From positions 62,001 through 126,000 of IMG/VR virus record IMGVR_UViG_3300044949_001773: a DNA stretch of 64,000 nucleotides; one strand, 5' to 3'. The DNA comes from a virus. How positions within the stretch are numbered: position 1 is the first letter of the stretch; the number at the start of each line of letters is the position of its first letter. The notes under the pieces were generated by a model. It worked only from the letters and a program-made list of their open reading frames with translations. It did not search any database and was not told the origin of the DNA. Of this stretch, positions 15,693 to 26,267 are shown in pieces. The translations under genes and the position numbers were made by a program.

Positions 15693-18600
15693 ATGGGTCT
15701 CAGTCGTCTAGAGAATTTTTTGCGTTCCGTAAGAGGAAATATAATCTATGTTGATCCAAATTCATTAGATTCAACAGATTCAATAGAAAATACTGGAACA
15801 GCATTAACAAGACCTTTTAAATCTATCCAAAGAGCTCTTATTGAAGCAGCTAGATTTTCATACTTACCAGGTCCAAACAATGATAGATTTGGGGAAACCA
15901 CAATTCTTGTCTATCCAGGAGATCATTTAATTGATAATAGACCTGGTTGGATTCCAGATGGTGAAGGAACCTTTAGATTAAGAAATGGTCAAATTTCTTC
16001 AGACTTTACTGCCTTTGACCTAAGAACTAATTTTAATGTAACGACTGACAATAACGCACTTTACAAAATGAACTCCATTCATGGTGGAGTAATTGTTCCC
16101 AGAGGAACATCTATTGTTGGTATAGATCTCCGTAAGACAAAAATTAGACCGAAGTACGTACCAAATCCAAAAAATTCAAATATTGAAAGATCGGCAATAT
16201 TTAGATTAACTGGCGGATGTTATCTATCTCAATTTTCAATATTTGATAGTGATATTAATGGACAATCATTTATAGATTATACTGGCAATAAGTATACTCC
16301 AAACTTTTCACATCATAAACTGACATGTTTTGAATATGCTGATGGTTACAATAAGATTGATATTAACGATGATTTCCAAATATATTCTACTGATAGAACA
16401 GATTTAGATGTATATTATGAAAAATTGAGTCTTGCTTATGGACCAAGCGCAAGAGAAATACTTCCAGATTATCCAGATGATGTGGATATTGAAACAAAAA
16501 TTGATGAATATAGAATTGTAGGCTCTAGAGGAGAAGAAGTAGGAATAAGTAGTATCTTCTCTGGAGATGGAGTTACGGCAAATAAAACCATTACGGTATT
16601 CCTTGAAAGTGAAGTAGAAGGATTGGCTGTAGATACTCCAATAAGAATTGATGGAGCTGTAGTGGAAGGTTATGATGGTCAATATATTGTTAAAAATGTA
16701 GTAAGTCCAACACAAATTCAATTTGAAACTACTGTCATCCCAACAGGTCCTGATGGAGGAACGGGTGGTACATTAAGTATTGTTTCTGATACTGTAACTT
16801 CAGCATCTCCATATATCTTTAATTGTTCCTTGAGATCTGTATATGGAATGTGCGGATTACATGCTGATGGAGATTCTGTTGAAGGTTTTAGAAGTATTGT
16901 AGTAGCTCAGTTTACTGGAATCTCACTACAGAAAGATAATGATGCTTTTGTAAAATATGATCCTCAGTCTGGTAAATATTTGGATTCTGAAGATGTTCCG
17001 AATATTTACTCAGATTCTCTTGGAAGATATAAACCAGAATACGAGAACTATCATATTAAAGCAAGTAATAATGCATTTATTCAGTGCGTATCTATCTTTG
17101 CGATTGGGTTTGCTCAGCAGTTTGAAGCAGCAAGTGGTGGAGATCAATCAATAACAAACTCAAATTCAAACTTTGGTGCAAAGGCATTATTATCTCGTGG
17201 ATTTAGAAAAGATAAATTTATTAGAGATGATCTTGGTTACATTACTCATATAATTCCAGCAAAACAAAATATTTCCGATACTATTAATATTGAATATTTG
17301 GGATATGATGCCGCAAAAACTGTTTCTGTTGGGTCAACAACAAGATTATATTTATACAATCAGACTGATGAATCATCTCCCCCAGAACATATAATCAACG
17401 GTTTCAGAATAGGGGCAAAAAAAGATGATGTTTTATATTTGCCATTTTCTTCAGGCATATATAGTGCTCCTATTATTATGGGAGAAAATTATCAATTCGC
17501 TTATGAAAAATCTTATAAGGTTGCAAAGCAAATTGACGGGATAACTAATTCAATTTCATCAAATATTATATCATTACAAACATCTCACCAGCTCCAAGAT
17601 GGAGAGTCTGTAAGATTGATAAGTGACACTGGAGAACTTCCAGATAAGGTAGAATCTAATAGAGTTTACTATGCGATTACTTCTGGATTATCCGCAAATC
17701 AACTCAAAATAGCAAGCTCATTTAATGATGCTATTAGTAATAATAGTGTTGATATTTACAGTAATGAGGCATCAAATATTAAAGTAGTAAGCAGAGTTTC
17801 TGATAAAAAATCAGGTGATGTCGGACATCCTGTACAATATGATGATGTAGAGGGTCAGTGGTATATAACTGCCAAACTCCCAAGTGCTTTCTTAACAGCA
17901 CTTGGACTTTTGAATCTTGATCCAGAATCAACTACTTTATCTACTGGTCAAAGAACATACATTCAAAGACTCGTTGACAGTAGAGCATTAGAAGATAAAC
18001 TTTATAAAATTAGATATGTAATACCAAAAAATACGGATGTAAAGTCTAGAACCCCTCTTGACGGTTATATCATACAATCATCCACTTCAATTCCAGAAAG
18101 TGATGCTGAGGTAAGCTATCAGTATGGATTATCTACAGTAAAAACTTTAGATGCAGAAAATCAACTTAGAAGCACACGATTTATATCAAATGCTTCTTGG
18201 GATGGAACTTCAGCAACTATAACGACTGAACTTCCTCATAGATTAAGTATTGGTTCTCAAGTTGATATTTTAAATATTTTAAGCACATCCAATGTTTCCG
18301 GAACTTACAATTCCGGATATAATGGTCTGTATACAGTTACTCAAATTACAAGTTCTAGATCATTTAAATACACTTTATCTTCAGATCCAGGAACCTTCTT
18401 AGATAACACTTCAACAAGAACCAGAGCATTACCTCGCTTTGATCGCAAACAATATGATGGAACATATTTCATCTATAAGTCTCAAGAACTTCAAGAATAT
18501 GTTCATCAAAAACAAGATGGCATTTATTATTTGACCGTATTGAGTTCTTCAACAACTCCAAATGTAGATCCATTTACTAATTTCAAATTATCTCAACCGA

Positions 18601-21155
18601 TTAAAAATTTATATCCAGAAATTGATAGAGATAATTTAAATTCGGATCCAGATCCAACTGAATGTTTTGCCCTCCCGGATCCAATTGGGCAAGTAGTTGT
18701 AAATAATCCAGAGAAAAGTATTACAAAAGAATCAATAAATGATATACTAATTGAGAATTCGGTAGGATTTGGAGTTACTTATATTAGTACTACTAGCGGA
18801 TTTACGCACATGATTTTTACAAATATAGATCATGGACTGAATCCAATCACTAGTCTAACAATTTCAAATTCCGGAAATGCTTATGGCACAATTTCTGGAT
18901 CAATACAAACATTATATAATGCCGATCTAACTGGTGGTTCTGGAGAAGGTGCTTCTGCTGTAGTAAAGACTAATACTTCTGGATCAATTACAGAAATTGA
19001 AATTATGAGCGGTGGTAGCGGTTATGTTGTGGGAGATGTTTTAACAGTTACTGGGGTGGCCACAACAACCGGACATTCTCCAGCAACGGTAACAGTAAAT
19101 TCAATCTACAATCATGTAGGTGAAATTTTACAAATATCCGGCGTAGGTGAAGATTATGAACAATATAATACTCTTTATAGAATACTTAGTGTAGATGGAA
19201 GTAAAAAAGTAACAGCAGAAAGTGCTACAAATATTTCTCATTCATCAGTATCTCAGGAAAAACTTACAAATTCAAATTGCCATTTAACTGGAGGTCTCCA
19301 TATTAATGGAGGTGGTGTAAATGGAGGATTTCAAGTATATTATAATGCTTTAGTGGAAACTGATGGCATTCAAACGTTCCTTAAAGTTGTTCTTTATAAT
19401 ACACAAAGACCTAAACAACTAAAAGTTGGTCAGAAAATAATTTTAAAGACATTAGCAAACGCCTCAAGGGAATTTGTTATTACTGGATTGGCGAGATATG
19501 CTAATAAAGATGGTTTTACAATAGAAGCGGTTGATAATACTCCAAATCTAGCTTTTCTTGGTTCAAATCCAAGAACATTCCCATATGGCCATTACTCATC
19601 ATCCTACGGAAACAATACAGAGGACAATGAAAATAGAGTAGTTACAAAGTATGGTGGAGTCATGTCTACATTGACATCTACAATTACTAACACAACTACA
19701 ACTATAGGAATTAGCAATCTAAGTTCATTAGGGCTTAAGATCGGAGATTATCTTGAAATAAACAATGAAATTGTAAGAATATCAAGATCTGTTTCTGGTT
19801 CTTCTATTCAAGCATTCCGAGGATTATTGGGAACCCAAAGTAGGTCTCATGGAACTGGCTCTTATGTTAAAAAGATAATTATTACTCCAATAGAATTTAG
19901 AAGAAATTCTATTCTAAGAGCTTCTGGACATACGTTTGAATATGTTGGATTTGGACCAGGAAACTATTCAAATTCATTACCGGAAAGACAAGATAGACAA
20001 ATAAGCGAAGAAGAAGAAATTATTTCACAGTCATTAAAAATTGATGGGGGAGTTACTGTTTATACTGGAATGAATAATGATGGTGATTTTTATATTGGAA
20101 ATAAAATTATAAATTCCTCTACTGGTAATGAAAGCGTATTTGATTCTCCGATTCCATCATTAAGAGGTGATAAGACGGATAATAAATTTAATAATATTAT
20201 AAACACAGAAAAAGCCAATATTACAGATTCTATTAAAGTTGAGGGCGGTCCAGATGGAACTTCAATTTCCGAATTTAATAGTCCAGTAATATTCAATAAC
20301 AGATTAACTTCAAATTCTGGATTTGGAATTGAAAGTAATTCAATTTATATTCAAGGTAATGAAACCGTCTCTAGAAAATATACAGTTACTAGTTCAGAAC
20401 CTACAATAATAGGAAACGTAGGTGATGTTGAGTATTATTCAAGACCAGAAGATGGGGAATTCAGTGGGTGGATTTACACTAGAAATAATGCTTGGAGAAA
20501 ATATGGACCAGTCCAAAATGCGGATGGAGCGTATGAAGGAACTTGGAATGGAACATTTGAAGGTACATTTTATGGAGATGCTTCCGGATTAACTGGACTA
20601 GATTCTGCATGGAAGAGAACAAGTGCTGGCATACATACATCAGTGAATGTCGGTATTGGTACAGAACAGGCAAGTAGTATTCATAAACTTGAAGTTAATG
20701 GATCCACTAACATTAAAGGAGTATTAAATGTTGGAGAAATTATAGAACGAGTTACAATTGATTCTTCAACCGAACTTGGAAATCCATTATCACCAACAAC
20801 AAATATTAATCTTGGAGATAATAATGTATATTATTTTACTCGTTCCGCAACGCAAAATTGGGGTATAAATTTTAGATCAAGCGCTTCTCAATCTTTAGAT
20901 CAATTTATGAGTGTTGGTCAAACATTGACAGTTGCAATAATGACAACGCAAGGAGCAAATGCTTATTATAATAATACTACTTCAATTGATGGAGCAGCAA
21001 TCACAGTATTTGAGTATGGCGATTTGGAAATTATAGAAGGAAACCCTGATGGTATTGATATGTACACTTATGTCATTATTAAAAAATCTAATACTGGTTC
21101 AATACCTAACAAATTCACAGTATTAAGATCATTATCCCAATATAAACAGCAGTAG
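15693..21155 (+). CDS. Giant beta-helix virion structural protein (1820 aa)
   Basis: 1820 residues. The N-terminus GLSRLENFLRSVRGNIIYVD and then RPFKSIQRALIEAARFSY is, to my knowledge, a hallmark of a large baseplate or fiber protein of marine T4-like cyanophages. Residues about 20-500 have the spaced turns of a right-handed beta-helix (YPGDH, GGVIVPRGTSIVGIDLRKT). Shared modules follow: GSGYVVGD near 1106, ASGHTFEYVGFG near 1409, and near 1615 ASGLTGLDSAWKRTSAG. It is strand-rich, with no membrane segment or C-terminal S74 domain. A late promoter precedes it. Exact position in the virion is unknown; gp10/gp12-like baseplate periphery is one possibility. Confidence 0.75.
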   Translation: MGLSRLENFLRSVRGNIIYVDPNSLDSTDSIENTGTALTRPFKSIQRALIEAARFSYLPGPNNDRFGETTILVYPGDHLIDNRPGWIPDGEGTFRLRNGQISSDFTAFDLRTNFNVTTDNNALYKMNSIHGGVIVPRGTSIVGIDLRKTKIRPKYVPNPKNSNIERSAIFRLTGGCYLSQFSIFDSDINGQSFIDYTGNKYTPNFSHHKLTCFEYADGYNKIDINDDFQIYSTDRTDLDVYYEKLSLAYGPSAREILPDYPDDVDIETKIDEYRIVGSRGEEVGISSIFSGDGVTANKTITVFLESEVEGLAVDTPIRIDGAVVEGYDGQYIVKNVVSPTQIQFETTVIPTGPDGGTGGTLSIVSDTVTSASPYIFNCSLRSVYGMCGLHADGDSVEGFRSIVVAQFTGISLQKDNDAFVKYDPQSGKYLDSEDVPNIYSDSLGRYKPEYENYHIKASNNAFIQCVSIFAIGFAQQFEAASGGDQSITNSNSNFGAKALLSRGFRKDKFIRDDLGYITHIIPAKQNISDTINIEYLGYDAAKTVSVGSTTRLYLYNQTDESSPPEHIINGFRIGAKKDDVLYLPFSSGIYSAPIIMGENYQFAYEKSYKVAKQIDGITNSISSNIISLQTSHQLQDGESVRLISDTGELPDKVESNRVYYAITSGLSANQLKIASSFNDAISNNSVDIYSNEASNIKVVSRVSDKKSGDVGHPVQYDDVEGQWYITAKLPSAFLTALGLLNLDPESTTLSTGQRTYIQRLVDSRALEDKLYKIRYVIPKNTDVKSRTPLDGYIIQSSTSIPESDAEVSYQYGLSTVKTLDAENQLRSTRFISNASWDGTSATITTELPHRLSIGSQVDILNILSTSNVSGTYNSGYNGLYTVTQITSSRSFKYTLSSDPGTFLDNTSTRTRALPRFDRKQYDGTYFIYKSQELQEYVHQKQDGIYYLTVLSSSTTPNVDPFTNFKLSQPIKNLYPEIDRDNLNSDPDPTECFALPDPIGQVVVNNPEKSITKESINDILIENSVGFGVTYISTTSGFTHMIFTNIDHGLNPITSLTISNSGNAYGTISGSIQTLYNADLTGGSGEGASAVVKTNTSGSITEIEIMSGGSGYVVGDVLTVTGVATTTGHSPATVTVNSIYNHVGEILQISGVGEDYEQYNTLYRILSVDGSKKVTAESATNISHSSVSQEKLTNSNCHLTGGLHINGGGVNGGFQVYYNALVETDGIQTFLKVVLYNTQRPKQLKVGQKIILKTLANASREFVITGLARYANKDGFTIEAVDNTPNLAFLGSNPRTFPYGHYSSSYGNNTEDNENRVVTKYGGVMSTLTSTITNTTTTIGISNLSSLGLKIGDYLEINNEIVRISRSVSGSSIQAFRGLLGTQSRSHGTGSYVKKIIITPIEFRRNSILRASGHTFEYVGFGPGNYSNSLPERQDRQISEEEEIISQSLKIDGGVTVYTGMNNDGDFYIGNKIINSSTGNESVFDSPIPSLRGDKTDNKFNNIINTEKANITDSIKVEGGPDGTSISEFNSPVIFNNRLTSNSGFGIESNSIYIQGNETVSRKYTVTSSEPTIIGNVGDVEYYSRPEDGEFSGWIYTRNNAWRKYGPVQNADGAYEGTWNGTFEGTFYGDASGLTGLDSAWKRTSAGIHTSVNVGIGTEQASSIHKLEVNGSTNIKGVLNVGEIIERVTIDSSTELGNPLSPTTNINLGDNNVYYFTRSATQNWGINFRSSASQSLDQFMSVGQTLTVAIMTTQGANAYYNNTTSIDGAAITVFEYGDLEIIEGNPDGIDMYTYVIIKKSNTGSIPNKFTVLRSLSQYKQQ

Positions 21156-21164
21156 TAAAGAACC

Positions 21165-24100
21165 ATGCCATTACTCGGAGCTATTGGTAACGCCTCAAAA
21201 CATTCTTTTAGGGGTAATTATGATAATTATCCATTTGATATAGATTTTGGCGATTTAGTTAATGTACAACCTGGAAAAATCTATAAAACTTCTTTTAAAT
21301 TAATTGAAGACATTAATTATAAAGTTCCATTAACTATAAGTGGTGATGGTGAATATTATATTGGAGATTCTAGTTTTAGTAAAACTTTTGATAACTCCAT
21401 CACTTCATTTGACCAAACTCCAACAACATTTGATGCGGATTTTCCTGAACTTGACTATAGCACTCAACCAACATATGTTAGAAATGGTGACATAGTTTCT
21501 TTGAGAGTAATTGGTATACCTCCGGTAAAGGTTGAAGAATCTACTTTTTTTGTTGATAGAAATTCTAATGAAATTGAAATTTCTTTATTAAATCCGATTA
21601 ATTTTGTATTAAGATCAGGAAATTATTCCTTTAATCCAAATGGCCAAGCTATAATTGAAGATAAGCAATCGCAACAAGAAAATTATATACCTCCAGAGTA
21701 TTATGGGAAAACATATACTACAAATGTGACTATAGGAAAAAAAGAATTTGTTTGGAAAGTTACAACACAAAATGCGTCATTGGCTCAAAACTTTTCTTTC
21801 CCACCATTGACAAATGTGTTTACTAATACAAGTGTTATTAGTGAACCTTACATTGTAACTGGGTTAAGTGAAAACTTTAACTATGAGGCAGATATAATTA
21901 CGACAACTGGAAATGGAACATTAAGTGTAAATTATGGGCCGTTTCTGAAAAAAGTTTCAGTAAAAAATGGAGATAATCTAAGAGTAAGAGCCACATCTTC
22001 TACAGATACGGATACAGAACTTAGTATTGGAGTTAGAATATCTTTAAATCAAACAACATCTCAGTCAATTACATATTGGTCAGTAAAAACATTAGATAAT
22101 GTCCCTTCAAATTTAAATACTTTACAAAATGCTACAAATTGCGAGTTAGAAACTGGCATCTTTAGCAATAAAATAACAATTTCTGGCCTAAGTCCAAATA
22201 TTGATTTTAATATTTCTATTACAAATGGAGATGGTTTATTATCAGTAAATGATCGCCAATATACAAAATCTGATAAGATAAGAAACGGAAATACATTACA
22301 ATTATTTACAAGATCTTCATATATTTGGGAAGATGAAAAGGAAATCACTGTAACTATTGAAAATACATCTCATACTTGGAAAGTGACAAATAGAACGATT
22401 AGAGTAAACAAAGATCTTTATGCTAGCTTTCTTTGTTTCGCTTTACCTTTAGAATATTATAGTGCTTTAGATTATGAATCTGGAAAAAATAGAATTCCTG
22501 ATGATGTTACTGAGGAGATTAAATTCCTTAGCACCGGTAGATCCGAAACAACAGAACCGCCATCTATAATAACAGGTTCAAACACCTATCAATCGTTTCA
22601 AAATGAAATACCTTTAGAATCTAGGATAAGTAAGTATTATACTCATTCATATCAACTTGAGAAAGAAGCTACACAAACCAAAAAAACAAATGAATTAAGT
22701 TACTTTAATTTAAAAACAAAACCTTATTATGCTTTAAGAGCAAATGATTTTACTCTGCAGTTTTGGTTTAGAACGTCTGGTTTTGATTTTAATGGAACTC
22801 CTGGATTATCAATTATACGTCCCCAATACTTTGAATCTAAAGATCAGGACAAATATGTTCCTATAGTATATTTAAAGGGCGATAATTGGCAAAATTCCAA
22901 TGGATTTAAAAGGGGACTTTTATTTGGTTATGTAGATCAACAAACAGGTCAATCAAAAACAATAGTAGAAACTAATGAGCAAGTTTTCCGAGAAAATGTT
23001 TGGCATCATGTTGCTGTTGTTAAGTCCTCCGGACTGTATATAATTTTAATTGATGGAGTTCGTAGAGCATCGGCCACACTTACAACTCAAATTGATTTTA
23101 CTGGATATATTTACGATTTCTTCAGAACTGATGGACTGGTAAAGCTTTATAATCAAAACACTTATTTTCAAGATTTTAGATTATATAATAATGCATATGT
23201 TCTTGGGTTAAATTCTATTAATGAATTTAAAAGATATGACCCAACATCTATTGTTCCAATATTAGAAAGATATAAAGACTCAGCAGAGGATATAAATCCA
23301 CTTTCTGATTTGTATTATGACAGTCAAGGAAGAGCCTTAATTTTCTCAACAAATACAGCATTAAAAGATCCGAGAACTTTATCAAAAACTACTAGTAAAG
23401 TCCTTCCCGGAACTGATAGTTGTATTGATGACGTAAGATGGAAACAAATTTTAGCACTTGTTGAAAATGATACAAGCACTACTGGTTATAGATTAGCAAT
23501 TCAAAGTAATAATCTAACATTTATTGCTAAAGCTACTGATAGAAATCTTTATAAGTTGATAAAATCTAATAGATTTACTTTAAGAGAAAGTCTCACTGAG
23601 TGGACCGATTTTTATACTGCTTCTAATTCTTCATTTAAAATAGATGTAAAAGGTTCTGATGGATCATTCACAACTATAGATTTTAATAATCTATCATCGT
23701 ATAGTAATTTTAAAACTGGAGTTGAATATACACTAACTTCTTATACCGATATTCCTACTAGATTATATGCTGTAGGTGGTGGAGGTGGATCTTCAACTAC
23801 TAAAGGAGCTCGTGGAGGTTCTGGAGGATTTGCTCAAGGTGATTTCACATTTGTGGCCGGAAAGAGTTACAAATTAAAAGTAGGTGGAGGAGGGTTCAGA
23901 GTATTTCAGGGAAGCGGATCTTTCACTGCAAGTGGTGGATATAATGGTGGTGGCTTTGGCGGTAATAGATCTGGTTCTGGTGGTGGTTATACCGGTATCT
24001 TTGACGAATCAATTACTCATGAAAATGCAATATTGATTGCTGGAGGAGGGGGAGGAGGCTCCGATGATCCAGCAACTGGAGGATCTGGTGGTGGCGAAAG

Positions 24101-24662
24101 CGGAGGAAATGGGTCAAATTATTATAGTAGGAGAGGCGGTTCTGGAGGAACTCAAACAGCGGGAGGAGCTGGTTTCCAATCAGGTGAAAAATTAAATGGT
24201 GGTGATGGAAGTAGTCAAGGAGGTGCTGGAGGTGGAGGTGGGTATTATGGAGGAGGATCTGGACTTTCTTTCTTTAGCGTATTTGCGTATGGCGCTGGTG
24301 GCGGAGGATCTGGATATCTACATCCGACATTAATTACAAATGGATCTTATAATAGCACTGGTGTAGTTTCTGGAGGATCTGCTGGAGAATATTCTAATGG
24401 AGGATCGGGAACATTTAAAATTGAATTAAAATCTTCTATAATCAGTTCATCATTCCTAATTTTATCATGGGACGAAAATGAAGGATTTAATGGAACTGGA
24501 TTAGATTATTCTGGATTAAGTTGGAGAAGTGATCTTGGAGGATTTGGATATTATTTAGATTCCACTAATAAACCATTTGAAAGTAGTAAGCTTACATATT
24601 CCATTACATATCCCACCGCAAAATGGTGGATTCTACCACCAGGAGTTCCAGACTTTTCATAA
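21165..24662 (+). CDS. Fiber protein with LamG-like and Gly-rich domains (1165 aa)
   Basis: 1165 residues. About 1-480 consists of beta domains, some repeated (SVKNGDNLRVRATSS, then KIRNGNTLQLFTRSS). Residues about 528-685 look like a concanavalin/LamG fold: FTLQFWFRTSGFDF, WHHVAVVKSSGLYIILIDG. Residues about 868-1080 are a glycine-rich block (YAVGGGGGSSTTKG, AGGGGGGSDDP) like the 13508 adhesin. The end, YPTAKWWILPPGVPDFS, is Trp/Pro-rich. Such carbohydrate-binding parts point to cell-surface recognition. Starts 9 bases after the preceding gene. Confidence 0.65.
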   Translation: MPLLGAIGNASKHSFRGNYDNYPFDIDFGDLVNVQPGKIYKTSFKLIEDINYKVPLTISGDGEYYIGDSSFSKTFDNSITSFDQTPTTFDADFPELDYSTQPTYVRNGDIVSLRVIGIPPVKVEESTFFVDRNSNEIEISLLNPINFVLRSGNYSFNPNGQAIIEDKQSQQENYIPPEYYGKTYTTNVTIGKKEFVWKVTTQNASLAQNFSFPPLTNVFTNTSVISEPYIVTGLSENFNYEADIITTTGNGTLSVNYGPFLKKVSVKNGDNLRVRATSSTDTDTELSIGVRISLNQTTSQSITYWSVKTLDNVPSNLNTLQNATNCELETGIFSNKITISGLSPNIDFNISITNGDGLLSVNDRQYTKSDKIRNGNTLQLFTRSSYIWEDEKEITVTIENTSHTWKVTNRTIRVNKDLYASFLCFALPLEYYSALDYESGKNRIPDDVTEEIKFLSTGRSETTEPPSIITGSNTYQSFQNEIPLESRISKYYTHSYQLEKEATQTKKTNELSYFNLKTKPYYALRANDFTLQFWFRTSGFDFNGTPGLSIIRPQYFESKDQDKYVPIVYLKGDNWQNSNGFKRGLLFGYVDQQTGQSKTIVETNEQVFRENVWHHVAVVKSSGLYIILIDGVRRASATLTTQIDFTGYIYDFFRTDGLVKLYNQNTYFQDFRLYNNAYVLGLNSINEFKRYDPTSIVPILERYKDSAEDINPLSDLYYDSQGRALIFSTNTALKDPRTLSKTTSKVLPGTDSCIDDVRWKQILALVENDTSTTGYRLAIQSNNLTFIAKATDRNLYKLIKSNRFTLRESLTEWTDFYTASNSSFKIDVKGSDGSFTTIDFNNLSSYSNFKTGVEYTLTSYTDIPTRLYAVGGGGGSSTTKGARGGSGGFAQGDFTFVAGKSYKLKVGGGGFRVFQGSGSFTASGGYNGGGFGGNRSGSGGGYTGIFDESITHENAILIAGGGGGGSDDPATGGSGGGESGGNGSNYYSRRGGSGGTQTAGGAGFQSGEKLNGGDGSSQGGAGGGGGYYGGGSGLSFFSVFAYGAGGGGSGYLHPTLITNGSYNSTGVVSGGSAGEYSNGGSGTFKIELKSSIISSSFLILSWDENEGFNGTGLDYSGLSWRSDLGGFGYYLDSTNKPFESSKLTYSITYPTAKWWILPPGVPDFS

Positions 24663-24671
24663 CAAACTATT

Positions 24672-24679
24672 CATAAATA
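24672..24679 (+). promoter_or_regulatory. Late promoter (CATAAATA)
   Basis: CATAAATA 15 bases before the ATG at 24695, between two structural genes. Confidence 0.55.
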
Positions 24680-24694
24680 AAATAAAACTCTAAA

Positions 24695-25168
24695 ATGGCA
24701 GATAGATATCCTCTTATATTTGATCCAGGTGATAATAAATTTAAAGAACTTCCTACTGGAGATAATCTAAATCTTCAAGGAAATGGTATTATTAATGCGT
24801 CATCAATTAGTTCTACTGGATTTATTACTGGAAAGAGAAGATTCCCAGTTTATAATAATACAGTAACCGAAACTAATGTTACATTGACACTTTCTGATTT
24901 AAACATGGTATTGTTACTTAGAACAAATGTTCCAAGAATTATTAACTTACCATCAACTACAGGATTACAAATTGGAGATTGGATTAAAATCGTTGATATA
25001 GGTTCTTCAGATACTAATAGAGGAAATTCATATAAACAAAATATAACCATTGTTCCTAACGGAGCAAGAGTTCAAGGAGATCCAGATTCTCTTATAGTTG
25101 ATATTGACGGACACTCAATAACATTAATGTGGTGTGGTGAAACATATAATTGGCGTATAGTAGATTAA
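24695..25168 (+). CDS. Small fiber-associated protein (157 aa)
   Basis: 157 residues. The start DRYPLIFDPGDNKFKELPTG, then LNLQGNGIINASSISSTGFI, is a typical phage fiber lead-in. The C-terminal half (RIINLPSTTGLQIGDWIKIV, later HSITLMWCGETYNWRIVD) is a beta domain like the end of the 12949 protein. Probably a short fiber or fiber tip. A late promoter precedes it. Confidence 0.6.
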   Translation: MADRYPLIFDPGDNKFKELPTGDNLNLQGNGIINASSISSTGFITGKRRFPVYNNTVTETNVTLTLSDLNMVLLLRTNVPRIINLPSTTGLQIGDWIKIVDIGSSDTNRGNSYKQNITIVPNGARVQGDPDSLIVDIDGHSITLMWCGETYNWRIVD

Positions 25169-25186
25169 TTTAAAAGGAAACATACA

Positions 25187-26215
25187 ATGACTTTAAGACT
25201 TTCTCAAATAAAAGATAGTAGTGAAATAGTAGATTCAACTATCACTATAAAACTTTCTGATTATGGAACAATATCCGATTTAGGTACACATCAATCAGCC
25301 GTAAACAATGCGGATATCTTTAAAATTGCTTATCAAGATATTTTAAGTAAAAGATTTGGAATGTTTAACGCAGCAGTATGCTACTTAGAATGTCCTCCAG
25401 GTGATTATTATTTTGGAGACAATCCAAGTGGAGATTCAAATTATTATACTATGATGTTGAATCATCCGCAAGCCGCAAATATATCAATACGAGGAATCAC
25501 TTCTGGAACAAAACCATCAAATAGTGCTTTGTCTTCAGCATCAACGGTTAATGATAGATACAATTTATTAAAAGCATATTACAAAACAAGATTTCATTTT
25601 AAAAGAAATGGAATTCTTGGGGGGTTGAGTAATACTACTGGGGCAAGGGCACCTGGTCTTCATAAAATAGGTGTATTTGGAAGTTATAAAGATGCTCCAG
25701 GATCTTTTGATACGACATATACTGGATTTGCTAGAGGAATAACTGGAAGTATAAGACTTGAATATTGTTGCGTTCATGGTTTTGGTATTAATGGAAATGG
25801 TAATAGTTGGGGTCTCGGTACAGATGGTGGTGGAAAAATAGATACATATGATATTCAAGTTGTAGATTGTGCAAGAGGATTTTTTGCTCAACGTAATGGA
25901 ACGATAAATTCATTTGGAGATGCCTGTAGCATTCATAATATAGCAGGTACATCTGGTCAAGGATTACTAGCAATGGACAGTGCTTCAATATATTTTGCTG
26001 GAGGAGGAACTGGATATGTGGCAAATTGTTCCAATACCGGAGTTATAGCATATTCTGGAGGAATAATTAGGTTTGGGAATGGGGGAACTCATACAGTTAC
26101 TTCAACTGTTAAAGAAAATTTATATGCCGATACATTAGGGTTAATTGTTGGCGATGCAACTACAGTTTCCTACAGTACAAAATTCTCTCAACGCGGCGCA
26201 AGAATTGAAGTATAA
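25187..26215 (+). CDS. Beta-helix tail protein (342 aa)
   Basis: 342 residues, rich in Gly and Asn with repeated strands and turns: RLEYCCVHGFGINGNGNSWG, DTYDIQVVDCARGFFAQRNG, LLAMDSASIYFAGGGTGYVA and VIAYSGGIIRFGNGGTH. This is the step pattern of a right-handed parallel beta-helix, as in tailspikes. I cannot assign catalytic residues. AAAGGAAA provides a ribosome-binding site. Its place among fibers suggests a spike subunit, with or without polysaccharide binding. Confidence 0.6.
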   Translation: MTLRLSQIKDSSEIVDSTITIKLSDYGTISDLGTHQSAVNNADIFKIAYQDILSKRFGMFNAAVCYLECPPGDYYFGDNPSGDSNYYTMMLNHPQAANISIRGITSGTKPSNSALSSASTVNDRYNLLKAYYKTRFHFKRNGILGGLSNTTGARAPGLHKIGVFGSYKDAPGSFDTTYTGFARGITGSIRLEYCCVHGFGINGNGNSWGLGTDGGGKIDTYDIQVVDCARGFFAQRNGTINSFGDACSIHNIAGTSGQGLLAMDSASIYFAGGGTGYVANCSNTGVIAYSGGIIRFGNGGTHTVTSTVKENLYADTLGLIVGDATTVSYSTKFSQRGARIEV

Positions 26216-26220
26216 ACTAT

Positions 26221-26228
26221 AATAAATA
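26221..26228 (+). promoter_or_regulatory. Late promoter (AATAAATA) with strong ribosome site downstream
   Basis: AATAAATA 39 bases before the ATG at 26268. The leader carries AAGGGAGGGA and then CTCC-TAA-GGAG, where the second arm is also the Shine-Dalgarno TAAGGAGA. A four-pair hairpin could partly hide that site. Confidence 0.55.
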
Positions 26229-26267
26229 AAACTAAAGGGAGGGATAGTGAACTCCTAAGGAGAAGAA

